Assembly: GCF_000384375.1 (NCBI RefSeq)
Contig: NZ_ARVX01000001.1
Span: 806,001-870,000, forward strand
Origin: Methylotenera versatilis 79
GTDB lineage: Bacteria > Pseudomonadota > Gammaproteobacteria > Burkholderiales > Methylophilaceae
DNA: 64,000 bases
Direction: 5' to 3'
Under the pieces are notes generated by a model. That model saw nothing but the letters and a program-made list of their open reading frames with translations, had not been told where the DNA came from and did not search any database. The translations under genes and the position numbers were made by a program. Numbering within the stretch: the stretch's first letter is position 1; each line of letters begins with the position of its first letter. Positions 29,048-42,172 of this stretch are shown piece by piece.

Positions 29048-30991
29048 ATGAATTTTCCTGATATTTTTGATGTGATTGTTGTTGGTGGTGGTCATGCTGG
29101 CACTGAGGCTGCGTTGGCGGCTGCGCGTATGGGGCAAAAAACCCTGTTGCTCAGCCATAACATTGAAACATTGGGCCAAATGTCTTGCAACCCCAGCATT
29201 GGCGGTATTGGCAAAGGCCATTTGGTTAAAGAGATCGATGCACTTGGCGGCGTAATGGCGCAGGCGACTGATATTGGCGGCATTCAATTTCGTATCTTAA
29301 ATTCATCTAAAGGCCCAGCTGTTCGCGCCACACGTGCCCAGGCAGACCGTATTTTGTACAAAGCGGCAGTACGTCACAAACTAGAAAATCAGCCAAACTT
29401 ATGGTTATTTCAACAAGCGGTTGATGACATTATTTTAGATGGCGACCGTGCGGCAGGCGTGGTGACGCAAATTGGTTTACGTTTTAAATCTAAAAGTGTG
29501 GTGTTAACAGCAGGCACTTTTTTGGGTGGCCTAATTCATGTAGGCTTGCAAAATTACAGCGCTGGTCGCGCTGGCGATCCACCAGCTATTTCATTGGCGG
29601 CGCGATTGCGTGAAATTGGTTTGCCAGCAGGCAGGCTAAAAACTGGTACGCCACCGCGCATTGATGGTCGTACGATTGATTATTCTGTGATGTTAGAGCA
29701 GCCAGGCGATAATCCTGCCCCAGTGTTCTCATTTATGGGCAATGTGGCACAACATCCGCAACAAGTGCCCTGCTGGATTACGCATACCAATGAGCGCACG
29801 CATGACATTATCCGTAGTGGTTTAGACCGTTCGCCGATGTACACGGGCGTGATTGAGGGCGTTGGTCCGCGTTACTGTCCAAGTGTGGAAGACAAAATCC
29901 ATCGTTTTGCCGATAAAGAATCACATCAACTGTTTTTAGAGCCCGAAGGCTTAACCACCAACGAGATTTATCCGAATGGCATTTCAACCAGTTTGCCATT
30001 TGATATTCAACTTGCTTTAGTGCGCTCCATTAAAGGTTTAGAAAACGCACATATTTTGCGGCCAGGCTATGCGATTGAATACGATTACTACGATCCGCGC
30101 AGTTTGAAATCCAGCCTAGAAACCAAAACCGTACAAGGCTTATTTTTTGCTGGACAAATCAACGGAACAACTGGATACGAAGAGGCGGCTGCACAAGGAC
30201 TATTAGCAGGCGCAAATGCAGCTTTATACGTGCAAGGCAAAGAAAGCTGGTGCCCTGCCCGCGATGAGGCTTATTTGGGCGTGTTAGTGGATGACTTAAT
30301 CACTACTGGCGTAACAGAGCCATATCGAATGTTTACTTCGCGCGCGGAATATCGTTTGCAGTTGCGCGAAGATAACGCCGATATGCGCTTAACTACCAAG
30401 GGTCGTGAATTGGGTTTGGTGGATGATGCGCGCTGGAGCGCTTTTGAGAAGAAATTAGAGGCGGTGTCACGCGAACAAGAGCGTTTGAAAAAAACATTTG
30501 TGCAAGTGGCGACAGATGATGTTTCACGTGAAACACAAGCAGCCATTTTGGGTAAACCTTTAGAGCACGAATATAGCCTGTTTGAATTATTACGCCGTCC
30601 AGAAGTGAGCTACGAAAACATGTTAAGTTTGGGCGAAGGCTTTTTGGATGGGATTGAGTTGGGTGAGTTGAACCCAGCTGTACGTGAACAAGTGGAAATT
30701 GCCGCGAAATACCAAGGTTATATTACGCGACAGCAAGAAGAAATCGCTAAGCAAAAAGGCAGTGAAAATATTAAGTTGCTGGATTTGGATTATGCCGATG
30801 TGCATGGCTTAAGTATTGAAGCGCGCCAAAAATTAAACCAACATAAACCAGAAACGCTTGGTCAAGCTGGTCGAATTTCTGGCATAACGCCAGCGACTAT
30901 TTCTTTATTATTGGTGTATTTAAAACGTAAACATAAAAAACAAGCCAGCCAAATTAGCCCAGATATTAAATCTGACACGCAAGCTGCATGA
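29048..30991 (+). CDS. mnmG: tRNA uridine-5-carboxymethylaminomethyl modification enzyme MnmG
   Basis: 647 aa flavoprotein. FAD-binding [17 protein letters not shown] near the N-terminus, the [23 protein letters not shown] motif, and a C-terminal helical domain that binds MnmE (about 550-630). Partner of MnmE in tRNA U34 modification. It contains a perfect parS palindrome in its coding sequence at 30520 and overlaps rsmG by four bases. Confidence 0.97.
   Translation: MNFPDIFDVIVVGGGHAGTEAALAAARMGQKTLLLSHNIETLGQMSCNPSIGGIGKGHLVKEIDALGGVMAQATDIGGIQFRILNSSKGPAVRATRAQADRILYKAAVRHKLENQPNLWLFQQAVDDIILDGDRAAGVVTQIGLRFKSKSVVLTAGTFLGGLIHVGLQNYSAGRAGDPPAISLAARLREIGLPAGRLKTGTPPRIDGRTIDYSVMLEQPGDNPAPVFSFMGNVAQHPQQVPCWITHTNERTHDIIRSGLDRSPMYTGVIEGVGPRYCPSVEDKIHRFADKESHQLFLEPEGLTTNEIYPNGISTSLPFDIQLALVRSIKGLENAHILRPGYAIEYDYYDPRSLKSSLETKTVQGLFFAGQINGTTGYEEAAAQGLLAGANAALYVQGKESWCPARDEAYLGVLVDDLITTGVTEPYRMFTSRAEYRLQLREDNADMRLTTKGRELGLVDDARWSAFEKKLEAVSREQERLKKTFVQVATDDVSRETQAAILGKPLEHEYSLFELLRRPEVSYENMLSLGEGFLDGIELGELNPAVREQVEIAAKYQGYITRQQEEIAKQKGSENIKLLDLDYADVHGLSIEARQKLNQHKPETLGQAGRISGITPATISLLLVYLKRKHKKQASQISPDIKSDTQAA
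30520..30535. promoter_or_regulatory. parS site inside mnmG
   Basis: TGTTTCACGTGAAACA, a perfect consensus palindrome, within the mnmG coding region. The local protein sequence is DDVSRETQA, so the site is accommodated by the codons. Confidence 0.9.
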
Positions 30992-31611
30992 GTCAGGCGA
31001 TTTTATTAGCGCAAGGTATTGCCAGTATGGGTTTGGCAGTAGCAGCCGAAACACAAGAAAAATTATTGGCTTATTTAAGCTTGTTAAACAAGTGGAACAA
31101 AGTGTACAACTTGACGGCGGTGCGCGATCCGCTGGAAATGGTGACTTTGCATTTGCTGGATAGCTTAAGTGTATTACCACATATCAATAGTAAAAATTTA
31201 TTAGATGTAGGCAGTGGTGGCGGTTTGCCAGGTATTGTGTTGGCGATATGTAAACCCGAATTGCAAGTGACGACGATTGATACAGTGCAAAAGAAAGCCA
31301 TTTTTATGCGCCAAGTAAAAGGCGAATTGGGTTTGGATAATTTAACCGCTATGCATGCGCGTGTAGAAAATTTTCAGCCGAGTGAACCGTTTGAAATAGT
31401 GATATCAAGAGCGTTTTCAGAAATTGCTTTGTTTATTCAGTTAACTAAGCATTTGATTGCAACAAATGGTCAATGGCTTGCCATGAAAGGTATGATGCCT
31501 TCTGGCGAATTAGATGGTTTGCCGATTTTGCCAAGCAATATTATTCCGCTGAAAGTTGCGGGTTTGGATGCAGAGCGGCATTTGGTTGTATTTAAAAATA
31601 CCGTCATTTAA
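30988..31611 (+). CDS. rsmG: 16S rRNA (guanine-527-N7)-methyltransferase RsmG
   Basis: 207 aa. Shows [32 protein letters not shown] and the SAM-binding [15 protein letters not shown] motif, and [10 protein letters not shown] near the C-terminus. Methylates G527 of 16S rRNA. Translationally coupled to mnmG (ATGA overlap). Confidence 0.96.
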   Translation: MSQAILLAQGIASMGLAVAAETQEKLLAYLSLLNKWNKVYNLTAVRDPLEMVTLHLLDSLSVLPHINSKNLLDVGSGGGLPGIVLAICKPELQVTTIDTVQKKAIFMRQVKGELGLDNLTAMHARVENFQPSEPFEIVISRAFSEIALFIQLTKHLIATNGQWLAMKGMMPSGELDGLPILPSNIIPLKVAGLDAERHLVVFKNTVI

Positions 31612-31653
31612 AAACGACAGTGCTTAATAATGTTTAATGACAAAGAATAATTG

Positions 31654-32457
31654 ATGAAAATATTAGCGATTACCAATCAAAAAGGCGGCGTGGGTAAAAC
31701 CACCACTTGCGTGAATTTGGCTGCTAGTTTGGCTGCTAAAAAACAAAAAGTATTGTTGGTTGATTTAGATCCGCAAGGCAATGCCAGCACTGGTAGCGGC
31801 ATTGATAAATCACATCTTAAACTCAGTATTTATCATGTACTAATCGGTGAAAAAAGCTTAAAAGAAGTCATCGTAAAAAGCGAAAAAGGAGGCTTTGATA
31901 TTGCGCCATCTAACCGTGAATTGGCAGGTGCAGAAGTTGAGCTGGTGAATGAATTGGCACGTGAAATGCGCTTAAAACAAGCCATTTCAGCGATTTCTGA
32001 TTACGATTATGTGCTGCTCGATTGCCCCCCTGCCCTCAATTTGGTCACGGTAAATGCATTAACAGCGGCTGATACAGTGATGATTCCGATGCAATGTGAA
32101 TATTATGCGCTAGAAGGTTTGTCTGATTTGGTGAACACCATCAAAAAAGTGCGCGCACATTTAAATCCAAAGCTGGAAATCGAAGGCTTATTACGCACCA
32201 TGTTTGATAATCGCAATATGCTGGCTAGCCAAGTGTCTGCGCAATTAGTCAGCCATTTTGGCGATAAAGTCTATAAAACAGTGATACCGCGCAATATTCG
32301 TTTGGCCGAAGCGCCGAGTTACGGTTTGCCAGTGTTGATTTATGACAAAACGTCCAAAGGAGCGATTGCTTATTTGGACTTAGCAGCAGAAATTATCCAT
32401 AAAAATCAAAAGTTTAAAGAGTCACCAACGCAATTAAAGGGTACGGTAAATGGTTAA
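31654..32457 (+). CDS. parA: Chromosome partitioning ATPase ParA
   Basis: 267 aa from the ATG at 31654 (a TTG one codon upstream is not needed). Deviant Walker A KGGVGKTT (about 10-17), Walker A' VDLDPQGNAS and Walker B VLLDCPPAL are present. It is the short chromosomal type without a DNA-binding N-terminus. Drives origin segregation with ParB. Overlaps parB by eight bases. Confidence 0.96.
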   Translation: MKILAITNQKGGVGKTTTCVNLAASLAAKKQKVLLVDLDPQGNASTGSGIDKSHLKLSIYHVLIGEKSLKEVIVKSEKGGFDIAPSNRELAGAEVELVNELAREMRLKQAISAISDYDYVLLDCPPALNLVTVNALTAADTVMIPMQCEYYALEGLSDLVNTIKKVRAHLNPKLEIEGLLRTMFDNRNMLASQVSAQLVSHFGDKVYKTVIPRNIRLAEAPSYGLPVLIYDKTSKGAIAYLDLAAEIIHKNQKFKESPTQLKGTVNG

Positions 32458-33313
32458 ACCAAAAGGTTTAGGACGCGGATTGGACGCGTTGTTAGCAAAT
32501 GACAACGAAGAAATTGCACATGGCGATGCGTTAATGACGTTGAATGTGAGCCAATTGCAGCCGGGCAAATATCAACCGCGTTCCTATATGGATGATGCTG
32601 CATTACAAACGTTGGCTGATTCGATTCGCGCGCAAGGAATAATGCAGCCGATTTTGGTGCGCAATGTTGGTGCTAATCAATATGAAATCATTGCCGGTGA
32701 ACGTCGTTGGCGCGCTTCGCAGTTGGCTGGTTTAACAGAAGTGCCTGTTTTAGTACGTGAAATCGCGGATGAATCTGCGCTGGCGATGGCATTAATTGAG
32801 AATATCCAGCGTGAAAATTTAAATCCATTAGAAGAAGCGCAAGGTATTAAACGCTTGATTGATGAGTTTGACATGACGCACGAAAAAGCTGCTACTGCAG
32901 TTGGGCGCTCGCGCGCGGCGGTATCCAATTTGCTACGACTTTTGTCATTGTCGTCACCAGTACAAGCCATGTTGATGCACAACAAATTGGATATGGGCCA
33001 CGCTAGAGCGTTAATTGGCTTAGATGCGGCGCAACAAATTATGCTGGCTAATAAAATAGTGCAACAAAATTTATCGGTGCGCGATGTTGAAAATCTGGTG
33101 AAAAAATTAGCTGAGAATGACACTACAAATGACAACGATAAACCACAGAAAACTGCGGTCAATCATGACGTTTTAACCCTGCAAAATACATTAAGTGAAA
33201 AAATCGGTGCCAGCGTGAATATTTCAGCTAAAGAAAATGGATCCGGCATGCTTAAAATTAACTATAGTAATTTGGATCAATTGGATGAGATTATTCGTAA
33301 AATGATGCGCTAA
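32450..33313 (+). CDS. parB: Chromosome partitioning protein ParB
   Basis: 287 aa. N-terminal CTPase/ParB domain with the GERRWRAS arginine box, preceded by QPRSYMDDAALQTLADSIRAQGIMQPILVR. A helix-turn-helix (HEKAATAVGRSRAAVSNLLRLL) recognises parS and a C-terminal dimer domain follows a linker. Chromosomal Spo0J type. Four sites it can bind are present within 13 kb. Confidence 0.96.
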   Translation: MVKPKGLGRGLDALLANDNEEIAHGDALMTLNVSQLQPGKYQPRSYMDDAALQTLADSIRAQGIMQPILVRNVGANQYEIIAGERRWRASQLAGLTEVPVLVREIADESALAMALIENIQRENLNPLEEAQGIKRLIDEFDMTHEKAATAVGRSRAAVSNLLRLLSLSSPVQAMLMHNKLDMGHARALIGLDAAQQIMLANKIVQQNLSVRDVENLVKKLAENDTTNDNDKPQKTAVNHDVLTLQNTLSEKIGASVNISAKENGSGMLKINYSNLDQLDEIIRKMMR

Positions 33314-33445
33314 GTGTTTCATTTTGCGTGAAACTTATTGTAATTACTTACACTTAGCGCTTGACTAAAAACGCTTAATAATTCAAAATCGCGGACTTTG
33401 CTGATAAGCCCATTTCAATCAAACTGAAATGATAAGAAAACAGAA

Positions 33446-33877
33446 ATGACAGAAGAGCAAAATTCAAAGTCAGGCTTAACAACGACTAACTTAAAAACAG
33501 GCTTAGATTCAAATAAAGTATTTAGCAAAATGTTGCAGTGGCAATTAGGCGCAACAGTCGTTGTAATGCTAATTGCGTTAGTTGTTTCAGGTTTGCATGC
33601 AGGTGTTTCAGCATTGGCTGGTGGATTATCAGTCACAATCGGTGCGTTTTTCGCTTCTAAAATCGCACAACGTAGTAGTAAAGAGGCCGCAACAGTATTG
33701 GTTAATCTGCTAAAAGCAGAGGCAGTTAAAATTATCATCATTGTTGTGCTGCTATTTATTACCTTTAAGGTTTATAAGCAATTGGTGCCGTTTGCGCTGA
33801 TTGCAGGTTTGGCAGGCGCAGCTTTGTTTTCTGGCGCGGCAATGAGTAAGTTAGACAAAACAGAATTAGAAATATAA
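33446..33877 (+). CDS. atpI: ATP synthase protein I
   Basis: 143 aa with four membrane helices (about 30-48, 53-72, 90-108, 114-132), following a charged N-terminus. First gene of the atp operon, in front of subunit a, the standard place of AtpI, a chaperone for c-ring assembly. A small hairpin, CATTTCA-ATCAAAC-TGAAATG, lies in the leader at 33411-33431. TTGACT at 33361 is a possible -35 box, with only a weak -10. Confidence 0.85.
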   Translation: MTEEQNSKSGLTTTNLKTGLDSNKVFSKMLQWQLGATVVVMLIALVVSGLHAGVSALAGGLSVTIGAFFASKIAQRSSKEAATVLVNLLKAEAVKIIIIVVLLFITFKVYKQLVPFALIAGLAGAALFSGAAMSKLDKTELEI

Positions 33878-33945
33878 AACTACAGTTTTAGATTTTAGGT
33901 AAGTAACTTTTAATTAAGCGCCTATTTGGGGCAATTCGGATTGAT

Positions 33946-34761
33946 ATGGCTACAGAACACGCAGAACACGTACTCACCCCATCAGAATATATTTCGCATC
34001 ATTTAAGTTTTAATGCGCAATCAGTTGGCAATGGCAGTTTTTGGACATTGCATATCGATACATTGATTACATCAGTTGTATTGGGTTTGCTGGTAATGGG
34101 TTTGGTCTGGTGGGTAGCGCGTGGCGCAACTGCCGGCGTGCCAACCAAGCGTCAGGCTTTTGTTGAGCTGGTTTTTGGTTTTATTGATGACCAAGTTAAA
34201 AATATTTTCCACGGTAACCGTCACAGCTTTATTGCCCCAACAGCGCTGACGGTTTTTTTATGGGTGTTCGCAATGAATGCCATGGATTTTCTACCAATTG
34301 ATATTTTCGCTAAATTTATGCATGGCATTGGCTTTGACAAATGGCGCGCAGTACCAACCTCAGACATTAACACCACATTTGCCCTAGCTTTATCGGTCTG
34401 GATTTTGATGATTTTCTTCTCGATTAAAGTTAAGGGTTTTGGCGGTTGGTTGCATGAGTTGTTCTACACGCCATTCGGTAGCAAATTCTGGGTACTGCCA
34501 TTGAATTTCTTGTTTAACCTCATTGAATACGTTTCAAAACCACTTTCACATTCATTGCGTCTTTTCGGCAACATGTATGCAGGTGAAGTGATTTTCTTGT
34601 TATTAGGTATGTGGGCTGCTACGGGTTTGTCTGGCACGATATTTGGTGCGGTTTTAGGCGCTGGCTGGTCAATTTTCCATATTTTAATCGTGGCATTACA
34701 AGCATTTATTTTCATGATGTTGACGGTTGTATATCTAGCAATGGCGCATGAATCGCATTAA
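33946..34761 (+). CDS. atpB: ATP synthase F0 subunit a
   Basis: 271 aa, about five to six membrane helices. The essential Arg is in the [16 protein letters not shown] motif (about 202-217), which lines the proton half-channels. N-terminal extension [20 protein letters not shown] is typical of betaproteobacteria. Confidence 0.96.
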   Translation: MATEHAEHVLTPSEYISHHLSFNAQSVGNGSFWTLHIDTLITSVVLGLLVMGLVWWVARGATAGVPTKRQAFVELVFGFIDDQVKNIFHGNRHSFIAPTALTVFLWVFAMNAMDFLPIDIFAKFMHGIGFDKWRAVPTSDINTTFALALSVWILMIFFSIKVKGFGGWLHELFYTPFGSKFWVLPLNFLFNLIEYVSKPLSHSLRLFGNMYAGEVIFLLLGMWAATGLSGTIFGAVLGAGWSIFHILIVALQAFIFMMLTVVYLAMAHESH

Positions 34762-34837
34762 TTAGTTTTAAGTTGTTTAAGTAAGTGGTTTTAGAGTAAT
34801 TATAGTTTTTGATTATAAAGTGCAGTTTAATTTTTGA

Positions 34838-35125
<288 letters not shown>

Positions 35126-35186
35126 TTTTTTGAGTCATGCACAATGACTCAAATTTTTATACTGACTTAATTTAATTGGATTAAAC

Positions 35187-35657
35187 ATGAACATTAACTT
35201 TACACTGATCGCACAAGCTATCGCATTTGCTGTGTTGATTTGGTTCACAGTGAAATTCGTTTGGCCACCGCTATTAAAAGCGATTGAAACACGCCAAAAA
35301 GAAATTGCTGACGGTTTGGCAGCAGCACAAGAAGGCAGAAGTGCCTTAGAAGTTGCGGCTAAAAAATCAGAAGCAACACTTGCAGAAGCCAAACAAAAAG
35401 CCAGCGAGATTATTGGTCAGGCTGAAAAACGTGCGACACAAATCGTTGAAGAAGCTAAAGGCAATGCTAAAGCAGAAGGCGACCGTATTATTACGGGTGC
35501 AAAAGCTGAGATTGATCAAGAAGTAAACCGCGCTAAAGAAGGTTTACGTGCGCAGGTTTCAGCATTGGCAATCGCTGGCGCTGAAAAAATCTTACGTAAA
35601 GAGATCGATGGCAAAGCGCATTCTGAAATGCTATCTAAACTCGCGGCGGAGCTATAA
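35187..35657 (+). CDS. atpF: ATP synthase F0 subunit b
   Basis: 156 aa. One N-terminal membrane helix (about 5-24), then a long charged helix with an Ala-rich heptad pattern that forms the peripheral stalk dimer. Ends LSKLAAEL, as usual. Confidence 0.96.
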   Translation: MNINFTLIAQAIAFAVLIWFTVKFVWPPLLKAIETRQKEIADGLAAAQEGRSALEVAAKKSEATLAEAKQKASEIIGQAEKRATQIVEEAKGNAKAEGDRIITGAKAEIDQEVNRAKEGLRAQVSALAIAGAEKILRKEIDGKAHSEMLSKLAAEL

Positions 35658-35660
35658 CTC

Positions 35661-36197
35661 ATGGCTGAAATATCAACCATCGCACGGCCATACGCAGTTG
35701 CGGCTTACAAGCTTGGTAAAGAGCAAAAATCGCTGGCTAAATGGTCTGAGATGTTAAGTTTTGCCACAGCTGTATCTAACGATGCACAAATGCAGGCTTA
35801 TATTCAAGATCCAAAAGTAGTCTCAAGCGACTTAGAAAAGACTTTTTTAAAAGTGTGTGGCGACAAACTCAATGAGCAGGGACAGAACCTGATTAAAGTG
35901 TTGGTTGAATATAATCGCATGTCAATTTTGCCTGCTATTACCAGTGCCTTTGAAGAGTTAAAAGCATTGGATGAAGGCACATTAGATGCGCAAATTATTG
36001 CTGCATCTAAACCAAGCGTTGCTGAAACTAAAGATATCGTAAAACGTCTTGAAGCTAAGTTTGGTAAAAAGATTGAAGCCAGTGTAACTGTAGATGCAGA
36101 GCTCATTGGTGGCATTAAAATTATTGTTGGCGATACCGTGATAGACGCGTCCGTCAAAGGTCAGTTACAAAATTTAGCCTATACGCTATCAGCTTAA
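35661..36197 (+). CDS. atpH: ATP synthase F1 subunit delta
   Basis: 178 aa. Begins MAEISTIARPYAVAAYKLGKE, the conserved delta start, and ends with GGIKIIVGDTVIDASVKGQLQNLAYTL. Links the peripheral stalk to the F1 head. Three bases after atpF. Confidence 0.96.
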   Translation: MAEISTIARPYAVAAYKLGKEQKSLAKWSEMLSFATAVSNDAQMQAYIQDPKVVSSDLEKTFLKVCGDKLNEQGQNLIKVLVEYNRMSILPAITSAFEELKALDEGTLDAQIIAASKPSVAETKDIVKRLEAKFGKKIEASVTVDAELIGGIKIIVGDTVIDASVKGQLQNLAYTLSA

Positions 36198-36215
36198 GGC
36201 ACAGGAGAGACATAA

Positions 36216-37757
36216 ATGCAGTTATCTACATCAGAAATCAGTGAACTGATTAAAAGCAGATTAGAAAATTTTTCTACCTCAGCTGAAGCGCGTACTCAAG
36301 GTACAGTTATTTCAGTTACTGACGGTATCGTCCGTATTCACGGCCTTTCAAACGTGATGGCTGGCGAGATGATCGAATTTCCAGGCAACACATTTGGTTT
36401 AGCGCTTAACTTAGAGCGTGACTCAGTGGGTGCGGTGGTTTTAGGTGATTACGAGCACATTACTGAAGGCGATACTGTTAAATGTACAGGTCGTATTTTA
36501 GAAGTGCCAGTCGGTCCAGAGTTAATTGGTCGCGTAGTGAACGCGTTAGGTCAGCCGATTGATGGCAAAGGCCCAGTTAATGCAAAAATGACTGACAAAA
36601 TTGAAAAAGTGGCGCCAGGCGTGATTGCGCGTAAATCAGTTTCACAACCAGTGCAAACAGGTTTGAAATCAGTAGACTCAATGGTGCCAGTTGGCCGTGG
36701 TCAACGTGAATTGATTATTGGTGACCGTCAAACAGGTAAAACAGCAGTAGCGATTGATGCCATCATCAATCAAAAAGGTCAGAACATGACTTGTATCTAC
36801 GTTGCGATTGGCCAAAAGGCTTCTACAGTGGCAAACGTGGTCCGTAAGCTAGAAGAAAACGGCGCACTTGCCTACACAATCGTTGTTGCAGCAACTGCTT
36901 CTGACTCAGCAGCACTACAATTTTTAGCACCATATGCTGGTTGTACAATGGGCGAGTATTTCCGTGACCGCGGTGAAGATGCATTGATTGTGTATGATGA
37001 TTTGACTAAACAAGCGATTGCTTACCGTCAAATTTCATTGTTATTACGTCGCCCACCAGGACGTGAAGCTTACCCAGGTGACGTGTTCTACATTCACTCA
37101 CGTTTGTTAGAGCGTGCAGCTCGCGTGAATGAAGATTATGTAGAAAAATTCACTAACGGTGCTGTTAAAGGTAAAACGGGTTCATTGACTGCATTGCCAG
37201 TGATTGAGACAGCTGCTGGTGACGTTTCAGCATTCGTGCCAACTAACGTGATTTCAATTACCGATGGTCAAATCTTCTTAGAGACAGATTTGTTTAACGC
37301 GGGTATTCGTCCAGCAATCAACGCGGGTATTTCAGTATCTCGCGTGGGTGGTGCTGCTCAAACTAAAGTCATCAAAAAACTAGGCGGCGGTGTACGTTTA
37401 GCCTTAGCACAATACCGTGAATTGGCTGCATTTGCGCAGTTCGCTTCTGATTTGGATGAAGCAACACGTAAACAATTAGACCGCGGTCGTATGTTTACTG
37501 AGTTGATGAAACAAGCGCAATACGCCCCATTAAGCGTTTCAAAAATGGCGATTACCTTGTTGGCTGCTAACAAAGGCTATTTTGATGATGTTCCAACCAA
37601 TAAAGTATTAGCTTTTGAAAGTGCATTACACGGCTTCATGGGCTCTAAATACGCTAAATTGATGGACGGTATCGAGTCTAGCAAAGACTTAGCTGGCGAT
37701 AACGAAAAAGCGGTTGAAGCGGCAATTCAAGACTTCAAAGCGACTAACGCGTACTAA
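36216..37757 (+). CDS. atpA: ATP synthase F1 subunit alpha
   Basis: 513 aa, standard length. P-loop GDRQTGKT (about 170-177), the [12 protein letters not shown] block before it and the [17 protein letters not shown] signature. Non-catalytic nucleotide site subunit of F1. Confidence 0.98.
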   Translation: MQLSTSEISELIKSRLENFSTSAEARTQGTVISVTDGIVRIHGLSNVMAGEMIEFPGNTFGLALNLERDSVGAVVLGDYEHITEGDTVKCTGRILEVPVGPELIGRVVNALGQPIDGKGPVNAKMTDKIEKVAPGVIARKSVSQPVQTGLKSVDSMVPVGRGQRELIIGDRQTGKTAVAIDAIINQKGQNMTCIYVAIGQKASTVANVVRKLEENGALAYTIVVAATASDSAALQFLAPYAGCTMGEYFRDRGEDALIVYDDLTKQAIAYRQISLLLRRPPGREAYPGDVFYIHSRLLERAARVNEDYVEKFTNGAVKGKTGSLTALPVIETAAGDVSAFVPTNVISITDGQIFLETDLFNAGIRPAINAGISVSRVGGAAQTKVIKKLGGGVRLALAQYRELAAFAQFASDLDEATRKQLDRGRMFTELMKQAQYAPLSVSKMAITLLAANKGYFDDVPTNKVLAFESALHGFMGSKYAKLMDGIESSKDLAGDNEKAVEAAIQDFKATNAY

Positions 37758-37782
37758 TTAATCGACTATCTAGGACTCTAAA

Positions 37783-38649
37783 ATGGCTGGTAGTAAAGAG
37801 ATTAGAACCAAGATCAAAAGTGTAGAAAATACACGCAAGATCACCAAGGCGATGGAGATGGTGGCTGCTTCTAAAATGCGTAAAGCGCAAGATAGAATGC
37901 GTGCCTCACGTCCATACGCTGAGAAAATTCGTAACGTTGCAGCGCATTTGTCATTTGCAAACCCAGAGTATAAACATCCTTATTTAATTAAGCGTGATGT
38001 GGTTAAAAACATTGGTTTGATTGTGGTGAGTTCAGACAAAGGCTTATGTGGTGGTTTAAATACCAATATGTTGCGTTTGTCTGTTAACCAAATGAAAAAC
38101 TGGGAAACTGAAGGCAAAGCAATCACTGTTAGTGCGATTGGTAACAAAGGTTTCAGTTTTATGAACCGCGTAGGCGCGAATGTTAAATCGCATATTACGG
38201 GTTTGGGCGATGTGCCACATTTAGCAACGTTGATTGGCACAATCAAAGTGATGTTGGATGCTTATGAAGCAGGCGAAATTGATCAACTTTATATTAGCTA
38301 CACAAAGTTCATCAATACCATGAAGCAAGAACCAGTAATGGAGCAATTGCTACCGTTAACAGGTGAAAAATTGGGCAGCCCTACTGGTCATTGGGATTAC
38401 ATCTATGAGCCAGAAGCGAAACCAGTGGTAGATCAGTTAATGATGCGTTATGTAGAGTCATTGGTGTACAACGCAGTTGCAGAGAACATGGCTTCAGAAC
38501 AATCATCACGTATGGTGGCGATGAAATCAGCATCTGATAACGCGAAAGAAGTGATTGGCGATTTGAAACTGATCTACAACAAGGCGCGTCAAGCGGCGAT
38601 TACCAAAGAGATTTCAGAGATCGTTGGCGGCGCAGCGGCAGTCGCTTAA
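37783..38649 (+). CDS. atpG: ATP synthase F1 subunit gamma
   Basis: 288 aa. N-terminal helix [32 protein letters not shown] and the C-terminal signature [20 protein letters not shown]-type sequence form the central shaft coiled coil; [11 protein letters not shown] is the conserved Rossmann-like segment. Confidence 0.97.
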   Translation: MAGSKEIRTKIKSVENTRKITKAMEMVAASKMRKAQDRMRASRPYAEKIRNVAAHLSFANPEYKHPYLIKRDVVKNIGLIVVSSDKGLCGGLNTNMLRLSVNQMKNWETEGKAITVSAIGNKGFSFMNRVGANVKSHITGLGDVPHLATLIGTIKVMLDAYEAGEIDQLYISYTKFINTMKQEPVMEQLLPLTGEKLGSPTGHWDYIYEPEAKPVVDQLMMRYVESLVYNAVAENMASEQSSRMVAMKSASDNAKEVIGDLKLIYNKARQAAITKEISEIVGGAAAVA

Positions 38650-38703
38650 TAGTTGAACGAATTTAGAATTTAATTAAATCTGACTAAAAGAAGTTAGGAA
38701 TAG

Positions 38704-40158
<1,455 letters not shown>

Positions 40159-40200
40159 TAAGTTTTTAGAACATTAAACTTTAAAAGTTAAGAGAAAATT

Positions 40201-40623
40201 ATGGCAAATACTGTTCATATCGATGTAGTAAGCGCAGAAGCAAGTATATTCTCAGGCGAAGCCGAGTTTGTGGTTGCGCCTGCGGGTGCTGGTGAAGTGG
40301 GTATCTACCCAAACCACGCGCCGATGATTACGACTATTAAACCAGGTGCATTACGTATCAAACAAACCGATCAAGCTGAAGAAACGTTGATTTTCATCTC
40401 TGGTGGTTTGTTAGAAGTGCAACCAGGTTTAATCACTGTGTTGGCGGATACTGCGGTACGTGGTGCTGATCTAGATGAAGTGAAAGCAATTGCAGCTAAA
40501 GAAGCGGCATTAGAAGCGATGAAAAATCGCACTTCTGATATCGATTATGCAAAAGCGCAGGCGGAGTTATCAGAAGCAATGGCGCAAATCCATGCGATTG
40601 AACGTTTGCGTAAAACGCATTAA
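40201..40623 (+). CDS. atpC: ATP synthase F1 subunit epsilon
   Basis: 140 aa. N-terminal beta sandwich ([42 protein letters not shown]) and C-terminal helical hairpin rich in Ala/Glu. Regulates F1 and closes the operon. Confidence 0.96.
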   Translation: MANTVHIDVVSAEASIFSGEAEFVVAPAGAGEVGIYPNHAPMITTIKPGALRIKQTDQAEETLIFISGGLLEVQPGLITVLADTAVRGADLDEVKAIAAKEAALEAMKNRTSDIDYAKAQAELSEAMAQIHAIERLRKTH

Positions 40624-40656
40624 AAACATGGATTGTTTGGCGTAAAGCTAGACCAG

Positions 40657-40685
40657 CAAAAAGGCAGCTTAGGCTGCCTTTTTTG
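40657..40685 (+). terminator. Terminator of the atp operon
   Basis: CAAAAAGGCAGC and GCTGCCTTTTTTG arms around a short TTAG loop, 34 bases after atpC. It separates atp from glmU transcription. Confidence 0.85.
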
Positions 40686-40686
40686 T

Positions 40687-40692
40687 TATACT
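40687..40692 (+). promoter_or_regulatory. Possible glmU -10 box
   Basis: TATACT, five of six consensus bases, immediately after the atp terminator. The -35 region would fall in the terminator stem, with no clear match. Confidence 0.4.
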
Positions 40693-40738
40693 TTCTGAAT
40701 TGAAGAACCAGTACTTAACACTTAAAAACACACAAAAA

Positions 40739-42109
40739 ATGACGCCATTAAACATTGTGATTTTAGCCGCGGGCAAAGGCACGCGCATGCATTCAAATAA
40801 GCCAAAAGTGCTGCATAGTATTGGTGGCAAGCCAATTTTGGCGCATGTGATCGATTGTGCAAAATCCTTAAATCCACAGAAAATCATTGTCGTTTATGGT
40901 TACGGCGGTGAGACAGTGCGTGAAGCATTTGCGCATGAGAATATAGACTGGGTTAATCAAGCCGAGCAATTAGGTACAGGCCACGCGGTACAACAAGCAA
41001 TCCCCTATTTGAGTGACGATGCAACCAGCTTGATTATGCTAGGTGATGTGCCTTTGGTTGATGTTGAAGCTTGCAAAAAATTAATTGAAAGCGCTAATAA
41101 ACAATTGGCGATTTTATCTTTTAATAAAGCCGATCCAACTGGTTACGGTCGCATCGTGCGTAACAACCATCTGGTCACAGCAATCGTTGAGCATAAAGAT
41201 GCAACAGAGGCGCAGCGACAAATCAGCGAAGTGAATACGGGCATTATGGCGATGCCAAATATTCATCTAAAAAATTGGTTAAGTCGCTTAAGTAATAACA
41301 ATGCACAAGGTGAGTATTATTTAACCGATATTGTTGAGCTGGCTGTTAAAGATAATGTAAATGTCATTGCAGAAATCACGGCGGATGAATGGTCGGTGAC
41401 TGGCATTAATTCTAAAATAGATTTAAGCCAGATTGAGCGCGTATACCAATCGCGTGTTGCGCAACGACTATTACAGCAAGGCGTTACGTTAAAAGATGCT
41501 GCTAGGCTAGATGTTCGTGGCGCACTCAGTTGCGGCCGCGATGTGGAAATTGATGTGAATTGCGTATTCGAAGGCAATGTCACATTAGGCGATAACGTAA
41601 AAATCGCTGCTAATTGCGTGATTAAGAATGCAACGATTGCTGCTGGTACACAGATTGCTGCTTTTACGCATATCGATGATGCTGTAATTGGCGAAAATAC
41701 CCGCATCGGACCATATGCACGAATAAGGCCCGGCACTACATTGGCGGCAGATACGCACGTAGGCAACTTTGTAGAGCTTAAAAATGCGCAAGTAGACATT
41801 GGCAGCAAGATTAACCATTTGAGCTACGTGGGCGATGCCAGCGTTGGTAAGAGTGTCAATATTGGCGCAGGCACAATCACTTGTAATTACGATGGTGCGA
41901 ATAAATTCAGAACCATCATTGAAGATGGCGCGTTTATTGGCTCCGATTCGCAGTTGATTGCACCAGTGACCATTGGCAAAAATGCGACGATTGCCGCAGG
42001 ATCAACCATTACAAAAAATGCCCCTGCCGATGCGTTAACTTTTTGTCGTGCTAAAGAACAAAAAACCATTTTGGGTTGGAAACGACCAGTAAAAATTAAA
42101 AAAGATTAA
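40739..42109 (+). CDS. glmU: Bifunctional UDP-GlcNAc pyrophosphorylase/glucosamine-1-phosphate acetyltransferase
   Basis: 456 aa from ATG 40739, which gives the canonical N-terminus MTPLNIVILAAGKGTRMHSN; a TTG at 40700 lies too close to the predicted transcription start. Uridyltransferase domain about 1-230, then left-handed beta-helix acetyltransferase hexapeptide repeats (for example IGENTRIGPYARIRPG, VNIGAGTITCNYDG). Makes UDP-GlcNAc for peptidoglycan and lipopolysaccharide. Confidence 0.96.
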   Translation: MTPLNIVILAAGKGTRMHSNKPKVLHSIGGKPILAHVIDCAKSLNPQKIIVVYGYGGETVREAFAHENIDWVNQAEQLGTGHAVQQAIPYLSDDATSLIMLGDVPLVDVEACKKLIESANKQLAILSFNKADPTGYGRIVRNNHLVTAIVEHKDATEAQRQISEVNTGIMAMPNIHLKNWLSRLSNNNAQGEYYLTDIVELAVKDNVNVIAEITADEWSVTGINSKIDLSQIERVYQSRVAQRLLQQGVTLKDAARLDVRGALSCGRDVEIDVNCVFEGNVTLGDNVKIAANCVIKNATIAAGTQIAAFTHIDDAVIGENTRIGPYARIRPGTTLAADTHVGNFVELKNAQVDIGSKINHLSYVGDASVGKSVNIGAGTITCNYDGANKFRTIIEDGAFIGSDSQLIAPVTIGKNATIAAGSTITKNAPADALTFCRAKEQKTILGWKRPVKIKKD

Positions 42110-42172
42110 CTAGTAAAACAGCGTTTAAAAAAATTGCAGTAAATAGAAAATTAAGCATTAGAAAGAATCATT

